Counted from the stretch's first letter, positions 46,202-59,363 are shown. The stretch is 64,000 bases of DNA from Doryteuthis pealeii (GCA_023376005.1 CM042181.1:23987808-24051807); one strand, 5' to 3'. Notes: a model not told the origin generated them from the sequence alone. Translations and numbers: made by a program.

Positions 46202-46274
46202 GAGAACCTTTAATCAGACGGACTGACGAGCTAAGGAATCGCAAGGTTCCAGGTTTGATACCGGCTCTCGCCAA
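46202..46274 (+). other. tRNA-like sequence at the expected primer-binding site of element D
   Basis: 73 bases ending in CCA. The 5' CGAGA can pair with the 3' TCTCG, and GGTTTGATACC resembles a B box (GGTTCGANTCC). On the minus strand this is TGGCGAGAGCCGGTATC, about 60 bp upstream of the gag ATG, where a primer-binding site should lie. It could be an extended primer-binding site, a captured tRNA pseudogene or chance. Confidence 0.3.
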
Positions 46275-46519
46275 CTCAGCGCATGAATAACACAGCTGAA
46301 TAATCTGATCTGAGCGGTAATGTATTTAGGAACTGACGGTAGGTGTGGTGCTCTAGTTTAGCAAAATAATCTCACTGGTCTAGCGCAAACGAAAAGAGGA
46401 CAGACTCCCTCGCTGTTTTGACTGATACCGAGAAGAGGCCACTCCGCCGGCTTTTTACATATTGCACATGATGTGATGCTTTAATCTGTGTTTATATACT
46501 AACCATGTTTATGTTGTCT

Positions 46520-46558
46520 AATATATATATATATGAGAGAGATAGAGAGAGAAAGAGA
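46520..46558 (+). repeat. (TA)n(GA)n microsatellite
   Basis: Short compound run. 46560-47500 is AT-rich with no gene and includes a T9G10 run at 47023-47041. Confidence 0.85.
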
Positions 46559-47507
46559 CTACTATATGCTAACACTCGCAAGACTATACATATAAATTGA
46601 TATCAATATTTTGGAGAAATTATACCTTCCTAAAAACAGGTGAAAATGATGTTCTTTATTTCCTAAGAGAGTGGCTTCAGCTTTTTTAAACACCTTTGCT
46701 CTCCTTCCATTATATATGTTTCTGTCTGAGTTTGCGCCACTCCTTAAAGAAAAAAAAAGAAGCTTACTTAACATCTATAAAAATGAAAAAACGTAGTGCC
46801 AAGACATCTACAGGTACATAATATGCAGAAAACCCATGCATTCCACACAAACTTCTTTATCACAATTGAAGAAAGATTATTAAATGTTCTGATAACTCTA
46901 CAAAAAGTATTATGTCAACATTAATGTAACTTATCAGTTCTAGTTGGGGTTAAAGTAGCTATGAGAAAATCAAGTGCATAACATAAAACTTAGCAACAGA
47001 AAGAGATGCGCTAACTTGGCATTTTTTTTTTGGGGGGGGGGTACCTAGTTGAATACAAGGTAGCCGGGGAAAAAAGCGGTAGAAAATAGGAGAGAAAAAG
47101 GTTTTCAGAAATGAAGAAATTCGTTTTGATTCCGGTATTCCAGGAAACATCCCGTTAGTTTCATTCATGCAAATTCTTTCTTTTGTTATCTATGTTTGTG
47201 CTTCCGATATAAAGAGCATTTGTATTTTTGGTCAGTTTGTATTCTACCACGTGCGAATTGTAACCTATCTATTTATGTGTCTGTTCTGTTGTTTCGTCTA
47301 ATAAAAACAGGGGTTTGAATTTTCCCTCTGCTAAACTTCCCTGCTCTCCAGTTTGTTACTATTCTATGTATATCGTTCTTGCCTCGTCAAAGAAACAATA
47401 ACACCTGTTATTTTGTGTTTGCCTAAACTTAAGAAAAAGAAAAAAAGAAAGAAAGAAAAATGAATAATAAAGGCGGTCGTTGAAGGATTTTAGTCCGTAA
47501 CGATTTG

Positions 47508-47546
47508 TGCGTGTGTGTGTGTGTATGTGTGTGTGTGTGTGTGTGC
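47508..47546 (+). repeat. (GT)n microsatellite
   Basis: About 19 GT units with few interruptions. Confidence 0.95.
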
Positions 47547-48228
47547 GCGTTCGCATGTAGCAGCGCTCAAAAATAAGTACATTCTTTCATTTAAAAAAAA
47601 ATAAAACATTAGTTTCATTCTAAATCAAAGATACTGTAGAATAATCATACTAGTTCCAATTACCGTCGAATTGGTAAGACAAGGCATCAAGCAGTCGTAA
47701 ATTAATACGAATCTGTTTTGCTACAAATACTACTGCAAAATGCCAGGTTATTTATGAAGCCTCCTAACATCATATCAGCCAATCAAGACTCTAGGAATGG
47801 AATCACCCAAATGCATGAATGGACTATTCTGGATTCCCATACGTACCAATTGTCTTGGCACTGGTTCAGTTGTGCTTAACTTGTTGCTCAAACCAACAGA
47901 ACTCACTTCAACAGAATGAACCAGGATTTTACTATTTCTATTAGCACAAAACTGATATGATTATTTATTACCAAACTCTACAATATCAAAATTCTTTAAA
48001 CAAAAATTAAATTATAAATGTAGTATGCATTAGTCATTATAAGCGAACATTTTTTTCTTTTTAGATACTATTATAGATTATTTGAACAATAGTTTTATCA
48101 TGGAAATTGATCATTTATACATAACTTTATAACATTAATCTTGAGCTAATTTACTTCTTAAATCTCTTCGGTTGACAGTTTAATCTTAAATCGCAAACTA
48201 ATAAGTATATCCATAGAAATGAACTTTC

Positions 48229-48504
48229 TTCTAAATTAAAGATAATAGGAACTTTTAAAATCAGTTCTTGTGGAACATTATACAATCAACATTGGTATTA
48301 TTTATTATTTAATTTTGAAACTGTAATAAAACAAATAAAAGTACATAAATATATATGTACTTATTTTTTATTGATACATATTCATGCTTTTGGTAACAGA
48401 GCTTTAATGGTGTAGAGTTTGGTATTAAATGATACCTAATAATATCAGTCATAATATTCCACTCGAAATGATAAAATCCTAGTATCTAAACTAAAGGTTT
48501 AGAA
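48229..48504. repeat. Foldback/MITE-like repeat, copy 1
   Basis: 276 bp. The left arm begins TTCTAAATTAAAGATA and contains CTTGTGGAACATTATACAAT. The right arm is its imperfect reverse complement, containing CCTAATAATATCAGTC and ATTCCACTCGAAA and ending CTAAAGGTTTAGAA. Arms are about 100 bp. Same structure and length as the copy at 52483-52749. No coding capacity. Confidence 0.65.
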
Positions 48505-48699
48505 ACAAAATTAATTTTTGTTTAAAAATATTGGTCGGGTGCTTTATGAGCAATATGTATATAAGTTAGAGTAATGTTATAACAGTTCATCACCTATTTG
48601 ATTTAATGACCGCATAGGCAAAAAACTGACAGTTACCAAGTGCCGTTGACTTTATGCCTACGCTACCCTTAGGTACATATTCTTTAGCACATTGAAAAA

Positions 48700-48700
<1 letters not shown>

Positions 48701-48741
<41 letters not shown>
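48701..48741 (+). repeat. (TA)n microsatellite
   Basis: About 20 TA units. 48742-49815 is AT-rich without a recognisable gene. Confidence 0.95.
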
Positions 48742-48744
<3 letters not shown>

Positions 48745-49813
48745 AGCATCCTTTCTAAACCAAATCATAGAATACGAACACAAGAAAACTACATCAAACC
48801 GATTGGCTATCTGTAAAAGATAGACAAACATACACTTCCCAATAATTAATAAAGATACCAAATAAATCTCCCTGGTTGTCGCTGTTAAAACCTTCTGAGT
48901 TAAGTGCAAATTTTGAAGTTCTGCATCAAACCGTTTGCCTGTTTATAAAGAACTAACAAACACTTCCTAATTGTTGATATAGATTTATATATAGATAGAC
49001 ACGTCAAATGAGAGCTCCTATCACATATACATATATCATAACAGATGATAAAGTCAATACCGTAAAGACGCAACAGTCATAAACACAGTATATGAAGTAA
49101 TCATAGAATTGCTTCCTCAGTGAATTTTCATTCTAAGATAGAAATGAAGAAAATGGTTAAGAAAAGATGTCAAAAAATATCAGACATAGAACATGAGTGA
49201 ATTTCATATATAAAGAACAGATTGAAATCTTTTAGGAATGGAGAAAGTAACATAGAAGACATGGGTAAAAAATTGACAATTTGATAATTACATATAAAGA
49301 AAAAAAAAAAAAAACAGAAAAGGTAAGTATTAACAAATGAGAATACAAAAGTCAAAATTTAAAAACAAAAGAAGAAATATGAAAAGTGAAAATAGATTAA
49401 ATGGAAAGAGTCACAAAATTATACAGAGTTAAATAAAAATAAACCAGAATAAATACTTATATCAGAGAAGAATGAGAATATTAAACTATTTTTCTTGTCT
49501 TAATTAATTCTTTATTTAAAGTGCCCGGCGTTTGGTTAATCGATGGAATTAAGTAGTTAAATGTCAGTCATGAGTGTTCGAGAACTAAATTGGGAATTAT
49601 GACAGACAGGCCTTCTTCACTTGAAAAATGTGACAAAACATGACCCCACTCCCTCGCCGTCCCGTTATCCAGTCCTCTTATGAGTCCATCTCGTCAAATT
49701 AGTCGATTATCTAATTGGTATCGGTTGTAAATAAAAAGGTATTTTAATAACACATATGCAATAAATATATTTTAGAATTTGAAATGTATCGATAACTCGT
49801 AATGATTTACGCA

Positions 49814-49815
<2 letters not shown>

Positions 49816-49853
<38 letters not shown>
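49816..49853 (+). repeat. (TA)n microsatellite
   Basis: About 19 units. The following 49980-50290 is a purine-rich low-complexity tract whose antisense frames are compositional. 50290-51240 holds no recognisable gene. Confidence 0.95.
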
Positions 49854-49854
<1 letters not shown>

Positions 49855-51244
49855 CTTTATCTATCTCGTTCTGTTCATATCTATCTATCAACCTTTTCTT
49901 TGATTTCATGCCCACTTTAATGCTTTGACCTGTGTATAAACGCCTGAGTCCGTGCACGGCGCACACGCATGCACAAGCATAAATAGAAAGAAAAACAAAG
50001 TGTATCATAAAGAAAGAAATAATAAGATAAGAGAGATATAAAGAAAAAGAGCGAGAGAAAGAAAGTGGAAGAGAAATAACGAATAAAGAAAGAAGGAAAA
50101 TAGTGAAACTAAAAAAAGAATGGAGGGAAAGAAAGAAATAGAAAGAAAAGAAGAAAATGAATAGTGAAATGCAAATAAATAAAATAACGAAAGAAAGAAA
50201 AGGAGAATAGGAAAAAAAGAAGAAAGAAACGGGAAATAAAAAGAAAAAGAAATGAAAGAAATAGAAATGAAAGAAAGAAAGAGATCAGCGTGATCTAGAA
50301 TTGAAACGCAAAGAAAGAGGCGACACGTTGTGTTTAGCGATGAAGAAGAAAACCAAGTTTTGTAAGGCAAGTCCCCTCGCTTTATTAATCTGTTTACTCT
50401 CACCCCAAAATGGGGATAGAGAGAGAGAGAGTCACCCTTTTCACATGCACTTCGGGTATCTCATGCTTGCACGAAGGCACGACGACACGCACCCAGCAAG
50501 CCAAGTTAGTGGGTGAAAATAAGCAAAGGCAAGAAGGAAGCAAACGCCTAATATAAACAGACAGAGTAGCAGGCACATATAAGCAAGAAGACCAACTCGT
50601 CGTTTCTAGTTCGTACATACATATTATTGTATGTATTATACACAATACCATAACACAATAAGGATAATATACGGGCGGGTAGAGATAGAAAGACAACAGT
50701 GCCTGGTGTGTCCGAGATTCCTTTTATATAAACATGCGTGGGTAAACAGTAAATAGACGTATTTATGTATTCTTACTAGCAAGTGTGTTGACGAGGAAGT
50801 AAGTAGTAGGGACCCACAGAAAACGAGGATTTCACTAATGTGTCTAGAGTTCGGCTAACAAAAAAGGATGAGATACAGTCCAAGTTGTAAATTCTTCGTA
50901 GGAATAATTCTTATATATTTCCTACAAGGTAAGTCAGAGTTTGATAAACTTCAATTTGTATTTGTGTTTTACAACCAAATATGAAACAATCTTAATTTAT
51001 TATTTTTTGTCGTGATTTCCCACAAAAATTTATTTTTCATACGCTTGATTTTTTTTTTTAAACAGTAGTATTCGATGTACCATAATCATTTTGTGAGAGC
51101 GCGTGTGCGTGTTTAAAACATACACTCACGTGTGTGTATATTTCAGTTTGGCTATTGTCCCTTTTGTCATAGATTTCCAACATTTCATTCCTCGTATATT
51201 TGTTTTTAATTAATTTTTGTTTCTTTCGGGCCTTTCTTTTTCAC

Positions 51245-51246
<2 letters not shown>

Positions 51247-51332
<86 letters not shown>
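51247..51332 (+). repeat. (GA)43 microsatellite
   Basis: An uninterrupted GA run of 86 bp, followed by a 51340-51730 pyrimidine-rich low-complexity tract with no gene. 51730-52350 is AT-rich and empty. Confidence 0.95.
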
Positions 51333-51337
<5 letters not shown>

Positions 51338-52358
51338 CTTTCCTTACATTTTTTACCCTTGCTTTTTTTTCTATTTAATTCTTTATTTTCTCGTCAACAA
51401 GCATATTAGCTTCTTCCTACTTTCATTTTGCATTCTCATAATTCATTTTTCTTTTTTCTTTCTTTTTCCTCTTGATTTTGGTTTTGTTTCCTTCTACTTT
51501 CTTTTCTCTCCTTTCTCCTCTCTTTTCTCTCCTTTTTTCTTTCTCCTCTCTTTTCTCTCCTTTTTTCTTTTCTTTCTCCTCTCTTTTTTCCCCCTTTCTC
51601 TTTTCTCCCCATTCTTTCTCTTCTTTTTCTCCATCTTTTCTATTTTTTTTATCCTTCCTCTTTTCTTTTTTACTCTCGTTTACTTTTTTCTCTTCTTTAT
51701 CCTCTCTCTCTCTCCCTTTTCTTTAATCTATTTCTTCCGTTATTTATCCCTTCCGTTTTTCTGTTACTGACAAAACTCTTTTACTCACTAACGACATTTT
51801 CTATTTCAATTTTTAAAGAATTTCTATATGCCTTTAAATTTTTCCTAAAAATCTTATTTTTTTGTCTTTTCCCTTTTCATTATTTTTGTCTTTTTCTTCC
51901 ATTTCTTTCAGATACTTTAAAAAGTTCATTACTTTTTTTTAATGTATCGATTAAAATGCAATCATTTAAAAATATACATCATCTTTCATTTAGAAATTTA
52001 GTTTTACAACTTTTCTTCCTTTTTCTTCCTACGCAGACAAACACATTCTCAGACATTTCTTATCGTCGGTGAAATTCTACATTTAAAAATAAAGTATTAA
52101 ATTTATTCAGATATAATTATACAAAATAGTTTGTGTCATTTTAAACATGAAATGTTTAAAATGAAACATGTATGATAATATCCAGAGCAAGAATTTAAAA
52201 TATTTTAAAATACGATCCTTAATAAATTAAATCTATACATTAAGTGATTTCTTTCATTATCGGACATTAGATTCAGAACAATCAATAGATTTTAAGAGGA
52301 ACTTTCACAATAGCAACTTATTGTGTTTTGTTTGTACGACTTGTCTAACAGTGACACT

Positions 52359-52359
52359 T

Positions 52360-52407
<48 letters not shown>
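52359..52407 (+). repeat. (CA)n(TA)n microsatellite
   Basis: Compound dinucleotide run about 75 bp before the foldback repeat at 52483. Confidence 0.95.
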
Positions 52408-52482
52408 TTATGTTTGTATACAGATATACATCATCTATGAATAAATGCACCCTACCATTTTTAAAATAAAAAGGTAATTTTA

Positions 52483-53002
<520 letters not shown>

Positions 53003-53736
53003 CCGCCACTCAGTCAAAAAGGCACATCATAATGAGTTTTATTAAAGCATTATACATTAAAACTAAGCATTAAAGCTTATACAATATGCAAGTAGACTTT
53101 AAGAAGTAATGATTTTAATTATGGGACTTTAGGTTCAGGTTTAGTAGTAGATTTTAAGATAGTATGTCCCATAGAATCTTCCTGTGTTATTTTGGTTCAG
53201 ATTTTTTAAATATTTATATATCTATATTGTAGAACTTCACCATTAAAATCTTACTTAACGCTTATGTAAACCTTTACGAAAAAAAAAATCCCATTTCTAG
53301 ATATGCGATGGGGCGTAGTAATTGTAAGTTTCGAAAGTTTGATGCCTAGGATCAGTATGTTTTCAACTTTGTCAGCTTTCGTCATCAAGAGATACAAAAG
53401 AAATATATCTCTGGGAGAAACTATAATCAGCATGAGGAATATGTGGTGACCCTTGTTAGTATCAATTAATGAAAGGTCAAAATAACAAAGTTATATCGAA
53501 ACACTACTATGGGATTGGGATTTTTGTTTTGGCCGAACATAAATATTTATATTTGTTGCGAGTAGAGAGCATTTCATTTAATACTTCAAAATAAAGCTGT
53601 AAAACGAGACAACTGAATCATATAATCAAATATTATTGACAATTTTAAAGGAATAATTGACTTTGTTACTGTATATTTTATAATAATTTAAAGTTAATAG
53701 ACAAAATTCTTTTAAAAGTATACAGTAAATAACGGT

Positions 53737-54070
53737 GCCCCGAAAGTAAAACTACCTTTTTATTTTCATGGAAACAGCAACAGATACAAAATGAGCATAT
53801 TACTGTTGGATAGACTAAGTTTTCAGCTATGAAACAATATTTTTTATCATTAGCTGTGCATTTTCGCCAGCCAGAAACAAGAGACTTACATGCTGTAAAA
53901 TCTTCTCCAGCGGAAGCAAACCATTTTTTTTTTTTTTTTTTTTTGTCCAGCAACGATGTTGGCGTCGATGTCAGGAATATTTTTCGCGCATTGTCTCGAT
54001 TCTCACGGATGAACTGATCGAGTCATTCTTCAATTTGTGTCTGTGTATAACAAGTCTTTTTATTCATTAT
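53737..54070 (-). mobile_element. Mariner remnant with transposase scrap
   Basis: Begins GTGCCCCGAAAGTAAAACTA on the plus strand, resembling a mariner terminal repeat (CTCCGAAAGTAATGCC-type), then TTCATGGAAACAGCAACAG and AGTTTTCAGCTATGAAACAA. The minus strand keeps a short frame (53678-53953) ending in VYPTVICSFCICCCFHENKK, consistent with a transposase C-terminus. A T22 run is inserted near 53923-53944. Dead copy. Confidence 0.6.
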
Positions 54071-54289
54071 GTTGGCGCCACTGCTGGAAAGCATTGTCAA
54101 ACTTTTAACTGTGATCACATTGACTGTTTGGTTTTTGTAAACGTTCAAAAAGTGTCAATGACTATTTGAATTGAAAAATTCAATGACACGCCTCTGTTTT
54201 CATATTAGACGTCATTTTCCATTATAGCTGCTATATGTAAGACTGCAAAATAAATTATGTATTATTAAAATACGCTAACTGTATCCCTT

Positions 54290-54440
54290 ACAGAGGTGTA
54301 AGTCCCCCCCCCCATCAAAGTGGTTGTCCTGGATATGATAGTAAATTGTATCTGATCGTGAGGCTCTAATTCTGGAGATCAGGGAGGTGTGGGGTTCTAT
54401 TCATTGCAATTACTCCCAGATCCACTCTGACCCGGAGTGG
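54290..54440 (+). repeat. Possible tRNA-derived SINE
   Basis: GTCCTGGATATGATAGTAAA (A-box-like) and GTGGGGTTCTATTC (B-box-like) are spaced about 75 bp apart as in a tRNA-derived promoter, followed by ATTACTCCCAGATCCACTC. No second copy in the window. Weak call. Confidence 0.3.
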
Positions 54441-55149
54441 TAGTACTTGTTACATATGTTTAGAAATGATTCGTATTCAATAGAACCGTATGCAGAAAAC
54501 CAATTAAGAAACAACTACACACGAAATGTAAATATAAACGTACAATAAAGACCATTCCTTAACCTCTAGACATAAAATAACCCAAGGCCAGTTGATTGCC
54601 ATTAAAATCAATCAATCGTAAATAAAGTTTTATGATACACAAAATTAGATTATGTATTGTAATCATTTTGTAAACAAGTGTTGTCATGAAACAGTGGCGT
54701 CTCTTTTTATACTTTTATTTTGACTGAATTACGACGTGGAGATCTTGTCTCATTTTACCCAAACTTATTTACAATATTCTTTAAAAGGATTTAAGTTCAT
54801 TCCACGTTTCCAAATCATAGCCTTAAGATGAATTTTTCGTTTAGGAAACAAGAAAGTCTCACAGGGATATGTATGGTAACTATAGATGAACTGCACATCT
54901 ACATGCCTGTATTTCGTCAAAAATACTGATCAAAAAGTATCAAGACTTTTTATGAAATAATCATTGAATTAAAAAGCCACGGATGAGACAAATGCTAATA
55001 TAGTTCATTTAGATACGTTTGTTTTATTTAAAATTTTATTTCAGTACAAAATATATAGAAAAATGTGCGAAGTTCGATGAATAAATCCGTCACCTAACCT
55101 AAAACCACTAACTGAATTTCGATCTTAGATATTCTCTGTATAAACACTA

Positions 55150-55460
55150 ATATTTTGGATTTCGTATTAAAAGTTGTCTGAAGTATCAGTAGCATCCTGC
55201 AAATCATTCAAGGACAAGAAATATAATAAATACTAACGTAGAACGGAATGGGTGTCATAACAAAGTGTACGAAGTGTTGAATTAATAATTAAGTTTTCTT
55301 ACTGAAAGTTAGCTGTAAGCAGCAGTATATTGTTTAAGAAGAAGAAGAAGAAGAAAAATATAAATCTAAGAAAGATAAAATAACGAAGTGCAAGAATGAT
55401 GGCTGGAACTAATGCAAAAATTAACACTTGTTTTTTAATTTTTTTATTCAAATTTTGGCT

Positions 55461-55514
<54 letters not shown>

Positions 55515-55870
55515 TAGAGAGAGAGAGAGAGACTTTCTAAAGTTGGCTGAAACACCAGCAGTATACTTCAAATTGGTTAAGAACAATAAAGAGAGAATGA
55601 ATCACAACAATTGAAATTTATCATTCAAATTTAGTTGAAACAATAACAGTATTATTTAGATGGCTTAAAACAAGAGACAAATAATACTGACTTATTAAAA
55701 TGATGGTTGGATCTAATGTAAACATAAACAGTTGGGCTTTCATATCTAAAGTTCTCTGAAGTAGCTGCTGCATGTTACCTATTGTTCAAAGACAAGAACA
55801 AGAGAAATGACAATATAGAAGATTGACAGTTGGATCTAATGCAAATAATATTCGTTCTCTCTTCGGTCCC
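55150..55870 (+). repeat. Degenerate tandem array, about five ~130-bp units, split by a GA tract
   Basis: Recurrent core AAAGTT-x-x-CTGAA-x...CAGCAGTAT..., then CAAAGACAAGAAC..., then GATGGTTGGATCTAATGCAAA, at about 55160, 55305, 55540, 55630 and 55745. Units differ by substitutions and length. A (GA)n tract at 55462-55531 interrupts one unit. Non-coding. Confidence 0.6.
55462..55531 (+). repeat. (GA)n microsatellite
   Basis: About 70 bp of GA with two GATA units, lying inside the degenerate tandem array. Confidence 0.95.
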
Positions 55871-56698
55871 TTTATGTTAAAACTTTTAATGTCAAACTAG
55901 ATGTGATTGCGAAGTGTATCCTGTCCTTTGTGAATCGAGAATTGTTTACCAACCCATTTTCATTAAGACCCTAACAGCCTCTTTTCAAACCTACCTAACT
56001 GATCCACTATAAAGCACCATTCTTGTCCGTTGCTAGTTTTTTTCCTAATGATATAGCTGAACATTCTCACCTGAAAATTTATACTTTCAATTAAAATGGA
56101 TTATAATATTGAACGAAAATTATAGGAAAAGAAACTTAAGCCAAAGAAAATTACCAAATTCAAAAACATTGTAATATTACTATATAATATCACTGTTGCA
56201 ATTTTATTTTTTGTTATACAGATTCAATGTTGTAGGGTTTATTAATAGATAAAGCCATTTGAATTGTATAGTGTTTTACTAGAAATAAGAGAATTCTTTG
56301 ATTAAAAGAAAATTATTAATTTGTTTAATTGTTAAGCTTGTATTTATCTATAGCCGACACTGTAGATTGATTTTTCCGTTTCATTTTTGCAATAGCAAAA
56401 CATTATTTCAGTTTGTTTTTCTGAGATGAAGCGTTATTATTATTTACTGCATATTGTAAATTGCTAATAATCTTCATACAATGACTGCTATTTATACAGT
56501 AGCATTGCAACCAACAAAGCCTTCATCAGATGAAGACTCTGGGTTCAGGCATGGTTTCAGGGCCGAAACATCATTACCACTAACCCAGAGCGCCCTGACA
56601 GTATCTCACGATACCACCAGACTTTGTCGGTTTGATGTCACATTGTAGGATTGCCATATCCACGCTGATGCGGTTAGAGCTTTATCCTGGATCTTTTT

Positions 56699-56989
56699 TT
56701 ATGTATTTCCTCTTGTCTGATGGAGAAAGTTTAGACAAAAATGCCAGTTGATAATAAATCCCCGGCATCCGACTTCGATAGGAAATACATCCGTTATCCA
56801 TCTGTTTCTGACGCATTGTTCTCGTAGACCTTCATATTTTTCCAACTTACGCTGATGTGCCCAGTCAAGATTTTCCTCAAATGGAACTGTTAATTCGACG
56901 ATGAAAACTTTCTTTTTATTAACTGACCAGACGACAACATCAGAACGCTGGGCCGTTAACGTTATTTCAGTTGGAAAAACGAGTTGATC
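56699..56989 (-). pseudogene. C-terminal endonuclease-like fragment of a non-LTR retrotransposon
   Basis: 97 codons without a stop: DVVVWSVNKKKVFIVELTVP, FEENLDWAHQRKLEKYEGL, and PIEVGCRGF. The ELTVP...E...A...RK..KY pattern followed by PIEVGCRGF is what I recall for the C-terminal (restriction-like endonuclease) part of R2-type LINE proteins. Downstream on the minus strand (56500-56690) is a likely 3' UTR with a 9-bp stem (CTCTGGGTT at about 56537 with AACCCAGAG at about 56592). Upstream sequence is lost at 56989. Confidence 0.55.
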
Positions 56990-57262
56990 TTGGTTGCTAT
57001 ACTCACAACATCAAATCAACATCTTTACATATTACCACCTGAAGGTTGTGAGTTCCATCCCTGGTCCCCATTTCAGTAGCAGTTAAAAAAAAGGGGCAAA
57101 AATGGCTGGTACCAGATATATATGCGGTAGACAGTTCTCATTTTCGTCATTCAAATAAAGGGTTAAGTGCGCGATTCCCGGAAGGTTACAGAGTACGACA
57201 AAAGCACCTTAAGAAGGTCGGAGAGTATATAGGCCAAAACGTTGTGAGTATAGTAACCAAGA
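56988..57262. repeat. Short repeat bracketed by ~22-bp inverted ends
   Basis: TCTTGGTTGCTATACTCACA at 56988-57007 is mirrored by TGTGAGTATAGTAACCAAGA near 57243-57262. Between them is a tRNA-like GGTTGTGAGTTCCATCCC (B-box-like) and a G/A-rich segment. It could be a foldback or composite SINE insertion that cut the LINE fragment at 56989. Confidence 0.4.
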
Positions 57263-57796
57263 TAAGTATAGCAGTCTGCAATGTTTAGAGAATAATAAAA
57301 TTAATTCAGAATCAAACCCTATATCTAGTGGGTGACAATCCCAAAATAATGACAGTAATTTAAGTCGTTAAATAAAAGTGAATTAATAGATCAAATAGTT
57401 AAAATTATTTCAATTAAATGACAGATGCATTTATTTTCAACTAAATATTTAAAAATGTTTGTCCTAAAGGAAAATTCAAATATTGACAAAAGCTTATTCT
57501 TTATTTTTAATCTGCCTTGCTTACTTAAAGATTGTAGAAACACAATTTTGCAGTTGCGATAAAAAAAAAAAACAAAAAACAAAAACAAAACAAGAGAATT
57601 ATAAAGAAGGAAATACAAGTAAGAAATTAATATTTATTAATACTTCATCTAATTCAACTTAAAACTATACCTACTGTGTATAGAAGCAATAGGAGAAAGA
57701 AATGAATTCAAAAGTTTAATTCGAAAGAACCACTAAGTATCACTATGAAATGTTAATGCTTTATTTATGGATTACATATTTACCGAAATGATACAG

Positions 57797-58100
57797 GACT
57801 TGCTCCGAAAGTTATGCCTCCTTTTTACTTTCGCAGAACTACAATAAATTTTGGAAGGACAATAACAATGGCTGGATAGAAGAAGTTTTCAGCTACGAAA
57901 CAATATTTTCCCCCACTTAGTCACCACCGTCAATTGACAAAAGAATACATATTGCGCTCCTAAAAAAACAGCACCTCATCTTTTCACTGCAGAAATGATG
58001 GCGTCATTGCCAGGAAAATGTTTTCTGTCTAATCAATTTTTTTTATTGGCGCGGATAGGCTGATCGAATCGCTCTTCATTTCAAGGGTTGATATTAGTAT
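57797..58100. mobile_element. Mariner remnant, third copy
   Basis: TGCTCCGAAAGTTATGCCTCC at its left end is the best-kept terminal repeat of the group, followed by AGAAGTTTTCAGCTACGAAA and CTTAGTCACCACCGTCAATT. It ends near GCTGATCGAATCGCTCTTC, similar to the other remnant near 54020. No intact transposase frame. Confidence 0.6.
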
Positions 58101-58543
58101 TAAACGGGACTTATCCCTTACTGTTAGCACATTGCAACGTAATACACGATGTTTAAATGTGTTCTACTGTTTAGTCTCAGTAAACGTTAAATATGTGCCC
58201 AAGAATTTCAGTAAATTCATTGAGGTATATGACATTGAAGATGATACAAATCTGTTTTCATGTCACACACCATTTTGCCAGACTGACATTCAACTGCTCG
58301 AATGGCAAAAATAAGGCAACATATTATGGATTACAGGCGGGACGTTACTACCTCTACTGCATGATAAAATCGGATTATTTACGAGCAGCATATAGGCTCT
58401 TGTCTATCGTTACAAAAATGTATATCCAATAGAAGTGACTCCCATGGGAAAAGTATGTTTTATATCTTAAAACACGCTCTACGTGTGTGTTTTTTTTATT
58501 GGACTTTCGATATCTGATGCATTTCCCGTGAAAATAGGCAAGG

Positions 58544-58582
<39 letters not shown>

Positions 58583-59300
58583 TCACTTAAAAATCATTGA
58601 TTTCGATGCCGAATTACTCCTTATTTATAGATTTTATTTGACAATTGCAAATAAGAAAAATCTCAGAATGAGAAAATTACGTTATAATTAATATTTGATA
58701 ATTATCACTTTTATCATCACTGACAGTAAACTATTTATAAATCTTAGTGTGTCACAGAATAATATTCGTTTCCTATAAGTTGACACGAACAGAATCAACG
58801 AATTCCCAATCAGAATTAAGGAACCATTTTACTGTCATGATAACCAAAGCTAAATTCAAGTGTTGTTCTCTTACCTGGCGTAGTCAGATATTTCAACGAT
58901 AAATGATAAATTTTGTAGATGACGACAATTTTTTTTTTCAATATCGATCTTTCGTTATATTTTACAGTATTAATGATATTAATGAATCACAAACAGAATT
59001 TCTCATTAATAATAATCTTTAATTGTATTTTATAATAATTAAAGATAGATATTCAAATAATTTTCCATTTCGAAATTTAAAAAGAAAAACTTTAGAATTT
59101 GTTTCCATTACGATTATGCCAGCATTTTTGTTCTCATTTAAAAATAAAATTTCGTAGTGTCTAATAAAGCTGTAGGAGTGAAACATGTTATACGAACATG
59201 TACGCGATATATATCATTTTTAATACTTTTGAGAGAGGTCCCTTGGAAAATTTTTCATTTATCCCACTCATTTCATTCATTTTTCATTCATTCATTAATT
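58101..59300. other. AT-rich DNA, no recognisable gene
   Basis: Two overlapping open frames of 60-79 codons (58132-58432) have no recognisable motif and sit just after a mariner scrap. A (TA)n run lies at 58548-58580. Confidence 0.5.

Positions 59301-59302
<2 letters not shown>

Positions 59303-59360
<58 letters not shown>
59303..59360 (+). repeat. (TA)n microsatellite
   Basis: About 28 units. 59361-60140 is AT-rich with A-runs at 59564-59655 and no gene. Confidence 0.95.

Positions 59361-59363
<3 letters not shown>

Noticed and set aside
56520..56575. Possible hammerhead ribozyme (CAGATGA ... GCCGAAAC)
   Set aside because: The core should read CTGATGA, and the segment between it and GAAAC does not form the required stem. 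The minus-strand CTGATGA has no matching GAAAC at a suitable distance.
58132..58432. Two overlapping short frames that might encode a small protein
   Set aside because: No motif, no second copy, no initiation context, and adjacency to a mariner scrap make chance the simplest explanation.
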